Notes under the pieces: model-generated
What the model was told of the DNA's origin: nothing
Seen by the model: only the letters and a program-made list of their open reading frames with translations
Databases searched by the model: none
In this document: piece after piece, positions 1 through 13,563 of the stretch
Layout of the letters: every line of letters begins with the position of its first letter
Position numbering within the stretch: the first letter of the stretch is position 1
Position numbers and translations under genes: made by a program
Assembly (NCBI RefSeq): GCF_001625215.2
Contig: NC_030381.2
Span: 54,733,214 to 54,797,213 of the forward strand
Direction: 5' to 3'
DNA length: 64,000 nt
Source: Daucus carota subsp. sativus
Taxonomy: Eukaryota > Streptophyta > Magnoliopsida > Apiales > Apiaceae

Positions 1-3000
1 AGTCCAGCACAATCAATATATTTCTTCTTGCGGTATACGAAGTACATTGGGACGTCAAGAGCATAATCAACATACTGCTCAAACCTGTTAAAATAGTAAT
101 TCCATATATAACTGTATCAGCAATTTATACACTGCAAAATGAAGCAGAAAAGACATAATACACAATAAGATTATGTTTCGAGTGTACCAGAAGATCACCC
201 AGGTCAACACACTTCCCCTATTGTAAATTTTTTAGTAGTACAGATTCCTAGAAAACACAGCCCTAAAATAGTTTTGGAAACCTATTTCTTTGCAATATAA
301 AAGTAGGTTACATTTCTCGATACTATACATGCCCATTGCTAGTATAGGAATTGCAATAAGGTGGCACAAATTCTCTTCAGAAATATTAACTCGTTCATGC
401 TTTATCATATCAAGTCAATGCACAACAGTAACATGGCTCTGAAGTGCATATTCATGACCAGATACAAAACATGACACATACAATAACATTTTTAGCTTCT
501 GCTCACAAGTAGCATTTTTAACAGGCCTTCTGATTTTACGAATGAATAAAAAGATGGTACCAACCGAGATTGAAAGATACACAGTTTTTCCTAAATATTT
601 AACCCAGGACTTTGGCCCAGGGAGAAGGTCCCTAGACACTCTGATGTATCCAACGTACATGTGAGTGGAGATCATTCTTGATTCTTCTAACTTAATAGTT
701 CTGTATATTCAGACTAGTAATTTGTAGGGTAATTTACTCAAGTGAAGGATTAAAACCAGTAATACTTCCAAGTGATTTTTCTTTTTTTAAGGAGTTGCAG
801 GAATAACAAGCTACATAAAATTAACAATCCAAAAACCAAAACTCTTTTTCCTGGAAAGAGTTGAAGGAATATCTAGCAGAACAATATTGGTATCTAGAAA
901 AACAGAACGCTGCTTTCTCATCCCCATGATCTCCCTTATTTTAGTTTTTGATCTAAGACGCCACTAATAACTGTTATTTATCTTTTCTTACTCTGCTTGT
1001 AGCAAATTATGTATCAAATAATAATGCACTTACATCTTAACAAGACAATCAATATAAATTACCCAAAGGAATTGTCAAACACAAAGGGAAGCATTCCAGC
1101 TCGATTGTTATCTGTGTCTGTCCATATTTGACTGATAAAACAGAGACAGGAGTTACAAGGGGGGAAGCAAATGGACTACTGGAAAAACATATTTTTTTAA
1201 AAACAACTATAGGCCCGTCTATGCAAACCTTCTCATGCTGAGGTAACCATTAGGCTTTCCTTCCGTAAAAGGTGAATTAGCAAACAATGCTGTTGCAATC
1301 TGTTTGGTCATACCACAGGTTAGGCCTCGTACTATCATGTAATCAAAGATATCTTAAGTAAAAAGATACAGGTTTTCTCACAGGCTGTAATGCAAGACCA
1401 GCACGAAATTTCCTGATCATGTCAGCTTCAGAACTGAAGTCCAAATTAACCTGTCAATAGTGAAAGGAAATTCCATCACTGCATGTAGTAATAAAGCTTT
1501 AGGAAAAATGAAAATGTCATCAGTTGAGCTTTCTAAGCTTCTCCTTTGAGCATAAGTAATTGGAAATTTAGTCAAATACTTGGAGCAGCAGAAGTGATGA
1601 AGGGTACTCTTACCTGAACCGTACAAGTCCTGAACATCATATCGAGTCCGAGTGTACCAACTTTGGGCATATAATTCCTCATAATTTCATATCTTCCCTG
1701 AGCCAAAATACAATGTTATTACGCTCTTTTTAACAATTACTGATTTCCAGCAAAATGAGTATGTGAATCATTATATTTGGTGAATCCAGTATGATGAAAC
1801 GTTTGTATAAGATGAAACATATGGGTATGGTAGGTTTTTTTTAATAATAATATATATATTTAACATATTTTAGTTAAAAAATATGCACAGCTGTTTTATT
1901 ATAATCGTTTGTAGCTTGTGTATTTCTATAAATTTATAGATAATTTTATGATACAGAGTATTTGCGTAATTGCGTCCCACTTAATAACTGGTTCTTGATA
2001 TTTAAAATTGACAACATTGAGCTTTTAAATTTATAATCTTTGGGCCTGTAAATGTTGAGCGGAAAGTGGAAAGGGACAAACAAGTTGTAACCCTTTTACT
2101 AATAATAGATCTGGAGACTGCACATTTATTTTTAGCGACACACATAATAACCTATATAGATACATTTATAAACACACAGAACGAAGATCTGTGCCATCTA
2201 AAACAAGAAGAATCCTGCACGTTATGATGGATCTTCACTAACAGCGATCTGAGTCGCGAACCGTAGTGATTTGGGTCGTGTTTGTTCCGCGGTCGGGGAA
2301 AGAAGATCTGGATCACTGTACGTGGCCATGTTCCACGTTCCTTGTTTCCATGGACTACATATTGTAATTGTTAAATTATGACATTCCTATTGGAAAAGCA
2401 AGTCCCATGACAGACAATAGTTTCCTTTTGTAAGCCATAATTAGATTATGAGCTTACACACATATAGTACAGTAGGCCACTGGAAAAGAGCTAATATGTC
2501 AAATTTAATCGGAGTATACCTTCGGCATTACAGGTATGTCTTTTCTTTCCCATTTTGGCTGGAAACCAATCCCTAGAAATCCGATCCCCATCTCTTCTGC
2601 TACGGCTTTCACCTATTACAAATAGTACATAAGTGCAATACAATATTTCAGTTTGATAGAACTAGTATCTGCATTAATTAATATGTAATCTTTGTTTGTT
2701 GGGGTAGCAATGAAATTTTAGCAGCAAAAAGAGGAACAGAATGCCAGTATAAGTTAGTGGATCCACAATAGTTTAGAGACCTATGCAGGAGGTTCTTAAC
2801 AAGATGGAAGACTGGACACTTAAATTTGAGCTTCCTTATTGATGAAAAGTTTGCAGCTTATAAGAAAAAGCGGAGTGACTATGTAACCAAAAATAGAGAC
2901 ATCATAAATACTTCAATTCCACCAAAAAAGCATGTCAATCCATGTGGGAAGGAGGGGAGTTTGGCGAGAAAAAACAACTAAATGCCACTATAACACTGTG

Positions 3001-4649
3001 ACAAGAAGGGTAAGAGACAAATATACTGGATGTTCATAACAAGCATTAGGGTTCCTCATCCTTAATAATCCTGAGGCTTCATGATTGTTGTGACAGCAAG
3101 TCTAGTAGATATGATGATGGTTCAGCTAGCTGACGACTTGACAAGATAAAACTACTATACTAATTATATCTAGATGTACTATTCCTCGAACAAACAAAAT
3201 ATCTAACAATCTTTCAATAAAGCTTTACAACTCAGTACATACACAAATCTAGATGTTGTATTCCTAAAAATAATTTAGCTAAAAGAACATGCCTCTAGAC
3301 TGATAATGAATACAAAAAAATAATTTTGAGAAGCAGATTGCACGATGAGACATGCAACTTGTTCAAAAGAATAAGACGTATTTGCTCAGATTTGAAATTG
3401 TGACAGACCTGGTAAAGGTGGGAATTGACCTCAGCACAAGTTTGATGCAGAGTTTCAAGGGGTGCACCACTAAGCTCAAATTGACCACCAGGTTCCAGCG
3501 ATATGCTTTGCTTCCCCTGCTCAATAATGAATATAGACTTTAATGTTAAAACAGAAATTAAACCAGCGAAACAGGAAAAAAAAATGACAGCAGAAATTTT
3601 AAAATAAAGATGTGCCGTGAAATTGCAGTAAATCCTGGACACAAGCAAACAATCCGTAACTATAGAGATACTACATTATGATGAGAAATAAACAGACAAA
3701 TTAAGGGTTAAAATAATGAACCACCTGCTTGAGTCCAATAATGTAGTCGCCTTCCATTATTTTATCCCAATCAAATCTTTCAGAAATACCATAAAGCAAT
3801 TCCGATATCTGTTCATACTTCATAGGTCGCAATGTTTCAGACTCAAATCCAAACTTCTCGTGTTCAGTTCCTATTCTGCAATAACAAATTGTACAAATTT
3901 TCATAACAATTTAAGGTAAGAGTTTTGCAAGCCAGCAAAGAGATATAATGAAGAAGACTTCTTGTAGGATGAAGGGGAATTGATACATTAATAGCTCTAA
4001 AATTGTAAACCAAAAACAGAATCCATCATTAATTGCCCCTTCGTAAAATAATCCTGCCAAGTTCATTCTTGTCAAAGTATTGTGGAACTCTGAAACTATT
4101 TAATGCATAATTCATAATCATACTAGCCAACTTCAATAAGGACATGTTTAATACATTCGACTCTGATTTATTTTGCACATCAATTACTTGAGCAATCACA
4201 TATAAGATAAAAAAAACACAATGATGGGATGATTACAACCCTTCAACTTGTATAAACATTTTTTAAATACAAGTTATGCAATCAATATCTAGTACCAATA
4301 AGAGCTAAAAGTTGAACCTCCACTCTTCTTTGGGCTTGCATCCAGAAGCTAGATATGCCACTAGATCCTCTTTTGTCAAAGGTTCTGTAGCAACCACAGC
4401 ATCTTCTGTAGGAGGACTAGCAGCAACAATCACATGTTGCCCACGTTTTCTACCTAATCTGATGCCCTCCGAACGTAAATTTTGTAATGGGTTTCGCTCG
4501 TCACATGTCAAAGAAGCAAAGCTAACACAAGATCCTTTTATTCGGGATGCCTCCATATTGTTTGCAATGCCATAGACATTCTGACCAGCTCTATGCTGTA
4601 GGCTCTCAGATGGAATGCAGTATGACGAACCCATTGATAAAGTTGCCAT
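1..4649 (-). CDS. GSH1: Glutamate-cysteine ligase, chloroplastic, copy A (partial; 3' exons lie beyond the window)
   Basis: This gene encodes the first enzyme of glutathione synthesis, which joins L-glutamate to L-cysteine with ATP in plastids. Nine coding exons are visible: 4318-4649 (ATG), 3725-3875, 3409-3516, 2520-2612, 1614-1697, 1382-1450, 1229-1299, 1063-1131 and 1-84, all in phase with GT/AG borders. The first exon holds a serine-rich transit-type leader, then [20 protein letters not shown]. Exon 2 carries [20 protein letters not shown]. Exon 3 carries [20 protein letters not shown], the motif typical of plant GCLs, followed by HQTC with a redox cysteine. Exon 9 runs into YIDC at the window edge. 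The start is the first ATG after a splice acceptor at 4657-4659. A near-parallel copy B lies at 13564-16643. Copy A keeps the family consensus and is the likely functional enzyme. The family call is nearly certain. Confidence 0.95.
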
Positions 4650-5752
4650 AGCAATCCTGCCAAAATATCACATTAGTTTGTCAACAAACAGGCATATCCA
4701 TCGCACTATCAATAAGAGTTTTAATTACAAGAATTCCGCGTTACAGAGAAACAATACATTCAGCAAGACTCATGACAATTTTCTCCGCAGCTCATTAATC
4801 TATCCTCATCATCTACTCAGTTTCTATAAATCTATCAGTCTCTGGTAACAAAATGTAATTATTCATACCTATATCATAGTCAACAGTCAACACAACAAAA
4901 TCTAATTTAGGGAAAAAACAAGAAAATATATTAATGGTAAACTACCTTATATGATTTCGTAATCAACAAGACAATATCTATATATTCACATCTACAATGA
5001 AATGTCATTTGAAAGGCACTCCCATGTAAATCCAGAAAACTTTTACTATACAAATCTAAACCACATAAAATCATCGCTGATATACAAAACAAAAAAAATG
5101 CACTACACAATTCAAACACTAACATTTTTTCCTCGCTAAAAACAAGATACAAAGACCGGTTTCAACTCTACGACTCAAAAACCACATAAATCCAAACCTC
5201 AAACCTAAAATACACATATACGGCTATAAGCATGCCAACACACAACACATACCACTCAAATTCAAAACAATCTAACATCCACTCCTATAATTCTAACACT
5301 AACGTCTATATCACTTATATCCGAACCAACCGAACATCCACTCTCATAATTCAAAACTATCTCCTCCAGAGAATTCACACCGCACTGTAATTTCCCCACT
5401 CTAATACTACCTTCTCTCTTCGAAACAGTCAAACATACACTCTTCCAATTCCAACACTATCTAATCTCCCCTTCATAATCTCCTCACACTACCTACTCCA
5501 CACAAATTCACTCCGCTTCATAATCTCAAAACAGAATCAAAATCACACAAAACACACACACAGTAATTCACAACAGTTTCAAAATTAAGCTCATAACACA
5601 AACAAAACACACACACACATAATTCATAACAAATTCAACTCAACACTCAAAATTCACACAAAACTAAACCTAGAAACCGCATATACATACAGCATATAGA
5701 TACAAAACACGCAATCGAAATGAGAGTTGAGAAAGTGAATGGCTGAACTTAC

Positions 5753-5870
5753 AGAGAATCGAAATAAAATAATCGAATCGAATCGAGAAGAAGAAAAATT
5801 GAATTGCGAAATCAATGAAGTGACGAAAGAGAGGAGATAATAGAGAGAATTCACCTTTATTTAATCGAAA
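5753..5870 (-). promoter_or_regulatory. 5' leader exon of GSH1 copy A
   Basis: On the minus strand this is a pyrimidine-rich leader rich in TTC, CTC and TCGAT repeats. It ends at 5753 with a GTAAGT donor. The matching acceptor lies just upstream of the ATG (TTTTGGCAG, 4657-4665). The first intron of about 1.1 kb (4657-5752) therefore sits in the 5' UTR. The transcription start was not determined and the upper limit is approximate. Confidence 0.6.
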
Positions 5871-6784
5871 AGAGGGAATAAATATGGTTGGCTTTGCGAG
5901 GCCCGAGGCAGAAAGGTGAAATTATTTTTTTATTGTGAGGGTGGTGGTGAAGCGGAGCTTTTTAGTGGGGAAGTGTTGGAAAGGAGAGGCGGCGAGGGTG
6001 TTGGTAGGGTGGGGGTGAGGGTATGATTGCTATGGTGGGGTTGGGTGACGTCAGCTCTTACATGTAATTCAACTTGGTAAATATACTTAAAAAATATAAA
6101 TAAATAATATTCTCCATCACTTTTAAGTGAAGAATTGTACTCTGAAGATATGGATTGGGAAACTCACTTTTATTTGATTTAAAATATTAAATATATAAAT
6201 TTTATTTTATATTTAAATATCATATATAAATATTTTTTTATTATTGTATCATTTTAATCATTTATTTAAATAATAAGATTTAACCATTCGTATATATTAT
6301 ACATTATTATACTAAACATCCAAATTATCCCTTACTTATTATATTATATAAAAAAAATATAATATGTATTTCTATGTATTCAATATTTACTATAACAACA
6401 AGCATTTTATACTAAGAAATTAAGTAAAAATCTTATTTTTCTTTATCATCTCTACATGATAGAGTTTTATAAAGTTCATTTTTTTATTATTTATTTTAGA
6501 GACATATATGTTTCGAAAGTAAAATATCATAAGATATATTATTCTACAGAACATGTTTCACTTGCCATACGAGATCTTCGTTGGGGAAAATATTCTTCCT
6601 GTATCTATATATAGGAAACGGGTCCTATTATAAATGTTATCTTTATCTTTTGTACATAATTTAAGATATATAATTATTCTTTTAACAGAAATAAAAACTG
6701 TTTTTATTTATAAAATTTTTAGAATAAAAAATTTCTTTTCATGCATCACGTTACGTGTATAACAGGACGTGGAGGCTGAGCGAA
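5871..6784. other. Upstream spacer of GSH1 copy A, no gene seen
   Basis: A G-rich stretch at 5880-6060 just upstream of the leader gives way to AT-rich DNA. I see no open frame with coding character. Promoter elements for copy A should lie here, but none stands out. Confidence 0.5.
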
Positions 6785-7375
6785 GGGGTCATTTGTTAAA
6801 TCTGAATCATTTATTCTGAACGACAGAAATCTGAATGAATGAATTATCTGGATGGTGAATAAAAATTGTTGTTTGTTATCAATTTTATCTGGATGACAAA
6901 ATTTATGAGTTTGATATTTTTTGTCAAATAAATTTAATTTATTAATTATTATTTTTTTAATTTGATTAACTATATACATACACATTAATTATTTTATTAT
7001 AATAAAATATATACTTAATTTTATTAGAAGAATATTTGAATATAAATATAAATTATTTGATGAATTTTTATGTTATTATTTTCCCAAGTATACAAATTAT
7101 TTGAATAATTATTTATTTATTAATATAAAAAATACTACATGTTAACAATTCAAAATAGTTTAATAATGTCAAAGAAAAACAATTTTTGTACGCTAAATAG
7201 AGGGATTTCAAGTGATCTCTGTATTCTTAATGGTTAAGCTACATTTTTATGTTCCAGTCGTCCAGCAAGTTTTTGGTTTCGTCCAGACACAGGATGTAGT
7301 AAACAAATAGTCTTAACCATACAATTTTACTCATCCAGTTCAAACGGATTGGTTAAGTTGTTATCAAATGACCCC
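6785..7375. mobile_element. Short TIR DNA transposon (PIF/Harbinger- or Tourist-like), 591 bp
   Basis: The element starts GGGGTCATTTGTTAAATC and ends, read inverted, GGGGTCATTTGATAAC. It is flanked by a 3-bp direct repeat GAA (6782-6784 and 7376-7378). The subterminal ATCTGAAT/GAATGA motifs recur in a second element at 8393-9044. There is no transposase frame. The 3-bp duplication suggests a Harbinger-type element, although GAA is not the usual TWA target. Confidence 0.55.
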
Positions 7376-7814
7376 GAAGTCTCTTATCCAGAAAAGAAGT
7401 AAATGGCTTATTTTTTGACTTTTCTCTTCTCTAAATTCAGATTTTAAGCCTGCTAATACAAACATACTACGATACTGCACTTGTATTGTGTTACATGCAG
7501 CCAGGGCATCGCCGTGCCAACACACTGGTCTCTCCCTTGTGCCTTTACATGTATTATATTGCTTATAGTTAAGTTTTAATTGATGTCTTATGTTCTCAAG
7601 TCTGTCAATGGGCTTCCTGAGATTATAAAAGAAAGAAACAGTTTTGCTTGTTAATATTGTTATATACTTATTCCACAGTTTTTGTTTCAAAATATCCATA
7701 CAAGATTAAAGACACTATAGCATCTCTGCTAACCTCATGTTAAACATAATAATATCAGTTCAAGGAAGTGAAACTTTTCATCACTATAAATAGTACATAA
7801 AATGCTGAAGACTG

Positions 7815-10800
7815 CTAACGATGTCGACTGCGTAGATTATATCTTCTGGTAGTCGTGGAGGATACAATCGAATTCTCTCCGACTTCCTCTGGAATCACAA
7901 AGTCAGGGTCTTCCAATAGGCCGACGTCTTCTGGCAAGTCGGAATCAATCCATGCAGACCATTCTTCGTCGCTGTCCATATCATGTGACAAGTCTTTCTG
8001 CTTCTGCATGACATTGAACTTCTCTACTAGTGTTAGCAGCATCTCATGGTTCAGTGTCTCGTAGTCCCTGCATATTTAGTAATATATATCAGGTACTTAT
8101 CGTTTTGACGGGCAGAACCAGGATTTCAAAACAGCCGGACTAGAATAATAGAAAGTTAAATTTTGTAGATAAGTCGGGTTCAGACTGACTTTTAAATAAA
8201 AGTCATTATATGAAGGTCCATGGGCGGACCGTAAGAGGGGCTGGGGGCCCCAGCCCGGGTGGAATTTGAGCCCATTCATTATTATTTATATAGGTGTTAA
8301 GTCCAGCCCAGGTGAAAAATCATAACAGTCCAGCTGATTAGCCCGATCTATCATTTTCTATGCTTCTTTAACATGGTTGTATACAAGACTAAGGGGTCAT
8401 TTGGCAAATCTGAATGATTTATATCTGAAAGATTAATATATCTGAAAGATTAATATATCTGATTGATCTGAATAAATCTGAAATCTGAATGAATAATATT
8501 ATTTGATAAATATTTTTTCATAATATCTGAATGAAATATTTTTCCAATTTTACCCGGACGATTGAATAAGGTTATTTGTCAATTTTTGGTACATTATATT
8601 TGAATAAAATTTATTAACACCAAATATATGTTATAAATTCTAATAACTTACGATATATATTATAAATCTATATATTGTGTTTTTATATTTTATTAAAAAC
8701 AAAATATATATTATAAATTCTAATAATCTACCATATATATGATGCATATATATAATATATAACTATTATATATTGGGTCTTGCAAGTATTATAAATATAT
8801 ATTATAAATTATCTCTTCGCTAGCTCAGTAGGTTGGTTCGACGCAATAAAACAGGGGTTATAGTTTGGGGTTTAACAAGTAATATACGCATGTATGGATG
8901 AATCAGCCTGAGTTTTCAGGAGGAGCGATTCAGCACTCAGAGATTCACTCAGCCCCGCTCCAGATGGCACCCAAACACTCTAAATCGTATGAATCGGTCA
9001 GATCAGAGATATTAAGCTAGATTAAGCATTAAACAAATGGCCCCTAAAAGAAACAAAACAACCCTCATTTGCCTTCTTTTATATATTTTTCTAGATTTAA
9101 TATTGATTTGTTTTTTAAATTTATTTATTAATTTCTAATAGCAACTTCCCTCGTTATGCTTTAATAGCTACTCTTCTCATTATGTCAAAGCACCTGAAGT
9201 ATATAAAGTGATTTTTAAGTCATTATTCCCTCTGTCATGAGTTATATATGTTTACTGTTTACACGTATTTTGAGACTCTTATACAGTGTAGTTTCATAAT
9301 ATTTTTTTTAATTTTTTCTTGAATAAAAGTTTAAACATCAAAGTTTTATTCAGAAAAAAGATTAAATAAATATTATGGAGTTATGCTTTGAAGGAGTCTT
9401 AAAAAGTGTGCCAAAAATTGCTACACAATGAATTCTTTAGGTTATTTATACATATTTTATCGCTTGTAATTTTTTTATACTCCAGCCCGGGCAGGAAAAA
9501 AATCCTGGGTCCGCCCCTGTGAAGGTCAGTCAAGATTTTAGCCTAGACAGAAAGGAACTTAATTTATGATAAAGGTTGTGAATATATATCTCGGCTCACC
9601 TGTATTTATAAATTGCATGTAGAAGCTGAACTAAAGCAAGAAGCATAAACACCAGCCTGACCGAATTTGTCACTGATTCACGACGATCAATGCTATTTGT
9701 CCAGTACTTCAGTATGATGAATTCAATCAAGAATGCAGCACATAGCCCTGCACAAATTAAACAGTTAAATGACTAATTACAGGGTAAATACGCAACTAGG
9801 TTCAACATTTTATTCAAATTATGAAGATGCATACCCATATAAAGCCTGGATCTCACGGTGTATGTTTGCTTGGTACTGGTGAACATGTAGATGATAAAAA
9901 TTGCTATCGAGTACACAATGAATGTTTTGATTAGTCGGGATTCGAGCAGAATAGCATTATGCAGAGCAAAGAGCTTGTCTATTGCAAGAAACATGGTTGC
10001 TTGCTTAGATTCAAAGGCTTCCTGTAAAGCAAAAATACCACTACCATTACATAACATATAGATGAACAGGGGCAGATCTATAGTAAGAGACACGAGTAGA
10101 CACGTGTCCCTCCTAATTTATTTATTTTTTGACATTTTTTCACCGTTCTAAATTTTATAAATTGTTGAAGTGTCCCAGAAAATGTGAAAACATATAGGTG
10201 TTTTCCAAAAATTCGTTTGGTGTTCTCTTAAGATTTCAATCCTAGATCCGCCTCTATAGATGAATGTGCATTATCAGAATAGTATATCTAACAAGCAACT
10301 TACCTGAGCTGCCAAGATTTTCTCCGAATTCTGGACCAAATGGTCGTGAGTTTGACCTAGTTGTTTTTGTCGATTCAGAAGCTCTTCTTGCTGCTTATGA
10401 CCAAATTCAGCTAACTGTTGCATAATAACCCTGCAAAATAAATTAAGAAAATGACTTGATTAGCACTGCCATTCTTAAGATTTTCAAATATAGTGCACTT
10501 TCCACGAACTTACTTGCTTTCCTGAAGTGCCTGAGACATAAAATCATTCAGTCTGCGAAGACCTTCAACAGCTGCTGATTGTCCGGCCAGAAGTTCATTT
10601 TGCTTATCAAGAGTAACTTCTGTTACATTCCCAATGTCTTCGGCTGTGGTTTGCAAACTACTCAATTGCGACGACATTGAATCCCCAACCTTAATGATGT
10701 GACTTCGTATTTCTACCGTTTTATTTCCCAAGTGACTAATGTCCTGATCTAGTTTGTTGTGAGAATTATAAAGCATTGTCATTCCTTCTTCCAATGTTTC

Positions 10801-11712
10801 AAGCATCTTTCCTTGCCCTTCACGAAGTTCTCCTTGAGAAGTTGCTATCCCCGCAGATAGCTCATAAATTGATTCAGAGTTGGTTAACACAAGATCCACA
10901 TGATTTCCTACATTTTTCAAGGTATGAGCCACTTGGTTGGTATGAAGATCAACCAACGATAAAGATTCTTTGATTTGATTTGAGCTCTCTATCAGTCCGT
11001 TTGCTCGCTCTTCTATATTCCCAATCCTGTCCTCTGTATCCTCTGCAATATTCTTTAAGTCATTTACCAACCTCTCCATTTGACGCTTGAATGCATCAGC
11101 CCTGGCATAAAAAGAAAGACGCGATACTATTAATTTCTTTAGAAAAATTTAATAAAGTTTAAATTATTCCCCAGTCACGAACCACAAAACAAAGGAGACA
11201 GATGCTTACTGTAATTGATGACAAATAGAGGTGGTTTCAAGAAAAAACTCGAGAAAGACCTTATGAGCACTCTCATCTAATTTTTTACGACAACTAATCA
11301 TGGAAGATTTCACATCACAGTAGGGAAAATCAGGCCTTCCAGAATCCCTTTGAAAGCAATCACTGAGATGCCAGGCAAATCTAGCCCGCATCTCTTCACC
11401 AGCAAGAATCTCCGAACACCCTGCAAACAATTTTTTATAAGCATTCTGCCAGCAAGAATTCGAGGACACCACCATTCTCCTCGCGTTCTCCACCAATTTC
11501 ATTCCTTTCTGATTATTCAGAGGCTCCATAGAAAATTCTGCTATCATATCCTTCGAATTGGCCTCAGTTTCTCGGTACTGATATTTCTCATGAGCCTCTC
11601 TAGAGGAGAACCACCAACCGGCCACTGGCTGATAGTTGTGCAAAAGCAAGATAAAGGCCAATGCAAATTCAATATAAAGCCGTCGCATTTCAGTTCCTTT
11701 CCTAGTTATCAT
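7815..11712 (-). CDS. GEX1: GEX1 / KAR5-like nuclear fusion protein
   Basis: Gamete-expressed nuclear-envelope protein of the GEX1/Kar5/Brambleberry family, known to be needed for nuclear fusion in gametes and the embryo sac. Six coding exons: 11210-11712, 10514-11102, 10314-10430, 9835-10021, 9600-9747 and 7815-8067. They total 1797 nt, or 598 aa, close to the Arabidopsis length. Residues about 10-32 form a signal peptide ending QPVAGWWFS. A Cys-rich luminal domain follows (SSNSCWQNAYKKLFAGCSEI, then SDCF, PYCDVK, ISCRKKL, SICHQL). Exon 2 is a long coiled coil. Two or three hydrophobic segments follow (FIVYSIAIFIIYMF; LCAAFLIEFIIL; RLVFMLLALVQLLHAI), then an acidic tail ending RRYNLRSRHR. 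A leader exon near 12333-12400 with an AAACAAG/GTACAG donor splices to the acceptor just before the ATG. Two transposons sit in its introns. Confidence 0.93.
8219..9519. mobile_element. hAT-superfamily DNA transposon, non-autonomous, 1301 bp
   Basis: Inside the last GEX1 intron. The terminal inverted repeats are CATGGGCGGACC (left) and CAGGGGCGGACC (right, read inverted). A perfect 8-bp target duplication, TGAAGGTC, lies at 8211-8218 and 9520-9527, which is diagnostic of hAT. Both ends continue with CCCGGGCTGG-like subterminal sequence. No transposase frame is left, and a second element is nested within it at 8393-9044. Confidence 0.82.
8393..9044. mobile_element. TIR element nested in the hAT element, 652 bp
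   Basis: It begins GGGGTCATTTGGCAAATCTG and ends, read inverted, GGGGCCATTTGTTTAATG, with a 3-bp TAA duplication at 8390-8392 and 9045-9047. TAA fits the Harbinger/Tourist target. It resembles the element at 6785-7375 in its terminus and in its ATCTGAATGA subterminal repeats. No coding capacity. Confidence 0.6.
10067..10256. mobile_element. hAT-type MITE, 190 bp, in a GEX1 intron
   Basis: Terminal repeats CAGGGGCAGATCTA and, read inverted, TAGAGGCGGATCTA. A perfect 8-bp target duplication TAGATGAA lies at 10059-10066 and 10257-10264. It lies wholly in the intron between the exons at 9835-10021 and 10314-10430. No coding capacity. Confidence 0.82.
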
Positions 11713-12400
11713 ACTACTAGCCTGTAATCAACAAAAAAACAGACTGATTTGCGAAAATGGTATATAAAAAATTATAAAACTGATTCTTAAAACTCTTGTA
11801 ATAGTAAGCAATCTTTCAATTATTAATCATAGAACGAAAGGCAATCATCGTTTTTTCAAGAATGGGAATAACATAAGAAGCCATAAAGACAGGCAATAAC
11901 AGGAAACAGAAGGCTCTAATACTCTTCAGTTTCTTAACTTTTTTACACGTACTTTTTAAGAATTTTAACAAAATGAAAATTAAAACTTTTAAAAATGCCT
12001 GCAAAAAAGTCGGAAGAGACTAACATATAAAAACAGAAGATCGGAGTATTAATTTTCATTTTCTGACAGTTTTACGGAACTCCAGTCATGACTTAAATTA
12101 CCACAGAAACGCACATAAATCGCGATATCAGAACGATACGAGCAAAATCATGATCAAATAACAGAATTAATGTAAACAAAAAATTCCCAGGAAGCAAGTG
12201 TAAAGAATTCACTGTACTTCGTCAAAATCCATTTTGTTCTCAAATTAAAAACCTCTAACCACCTTGAAACCTTAAAAAAACCTATTAATTCGGGAAAAAA
12301 AACTGAACATGATTTTATCTAGAATCTGTACCTTGTTTATAAGATTGTCCCTTTTGGTTTGATAAGAGGGGAAGATAAATCTATTGACTTGTCACGACTT

Positions 12401-13563
12401 GCCTACGTAACAACCTCTTGGTCCAATGATATCAGTTCCGTTTACCGGATGTCGAGGTATGTCGCTCCGTTTACGGGATGTCGATGGATGTGTTCCAGAG
12501 TGTGCTTGACTATAAGAAAAAAATAGGAGTATTGCTTTTTAATCATGGCTTGGATGTGTAATGTATGGATGTATATATAGGTGTTTATGGAGCAAGAATT
12601 TAGAAGGCCAAAACTTAGGCGCCAAGTTGTGTTGCATGCTACAAAGAAAGTGGTTTGGACACGTGTATAATACCTTCCTAAATCATTATTTTATTTAGAT
12701 TTTTGAAATCGTTCTGAATAGATTATAATTCGAGTCCGATAATTGCATTATGGGATCAAAATCTGCAAAAAAGGAAATATAAAACTAGGAGATACCATAA
12801 CAAAGTGGAAGCAGAGCGATGGAGAAAAATATCGTGGTATATTGGTAAGTTAAAAATGTAGCGGCTTATTGTATCTCGAGATACAACTCATCATCTACGA
12901 GTATGTAGACCTGATAAAAAAATAATAATAATGTATTACCCGAGTTAAATTTTGGAAGAGAAAAAAAAAGAGAGCCAAACAGTTAGGAGGGAAGATGAAA
13001 ATATTGACTTTTGATTGGAACTAAATTGTGTAACTGACAATTGAAGTCTGGTAACAAGGACCACGGTGTTCATTAATTGGTTTTTGACTTGATAATCTTA
13101 TTAATTATTTGAAAATAATTTTTGATAAGACAAAAAAACTTGTCTGATAATTGAAATTCTCAGGTTTCGGCAGAGAAAGATGTTTCCTCAAAAAATTTGG
13201 CCTTCAAATTTATTAATATCACATCACCGAAAGAATTGTTGTTATAACACTCTCGTGTTTTAACTCGTATAAAATATAATTCAATAATTTATTTTTAAAA
13301 AATTATTTTTAAATAAAAATTTGGATATTAAATTATTTTTTTTGAGAAATAAATATATCATCACTTAACAGACTCAACAGACTCCTTCCTCTTATCGCTT
13401 AACAAATATATGATCACTTAAATAAAACATACATACACTTCAAGAGTTCAAGTAGTTTCAGTTATCTGTTTAAACTGCAGAAACTCTGAGATAGTTAAGT
13501 TCAAATGTAAGATTCAAGGGCACCACAAACTGAGAATCACGCGATAAATTCTCTTGAAACATT
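12401..13563. other. Spacer between GEX1 and GSH1 copy B
   Basis: Upstream of GEX1 and downstream of copy B. It holds a short direct repeat TCCGTTTACSGGATGTCGA (12434-12454 and 12467-12485) and a CACGTG box at 12660-12665 inside GGACACGTGT. The rest is AT-rich with no gene recognised. Confidence 0.45.

Noticed and set aside
415-675. 86-codon minus-strand frame between GSH1 copy A exons 8 and 9
   Set aside because: It lies inside an intron of a well-supported gene, has no matching motif and no splice link in phase.
8820-8850. GCTAGCTCAGTAGGTTGGTTCGAC, faintly tRNA-like
   Set aside because: It lacks a second B box and a cloverleaf, and lies inside a TIR element.
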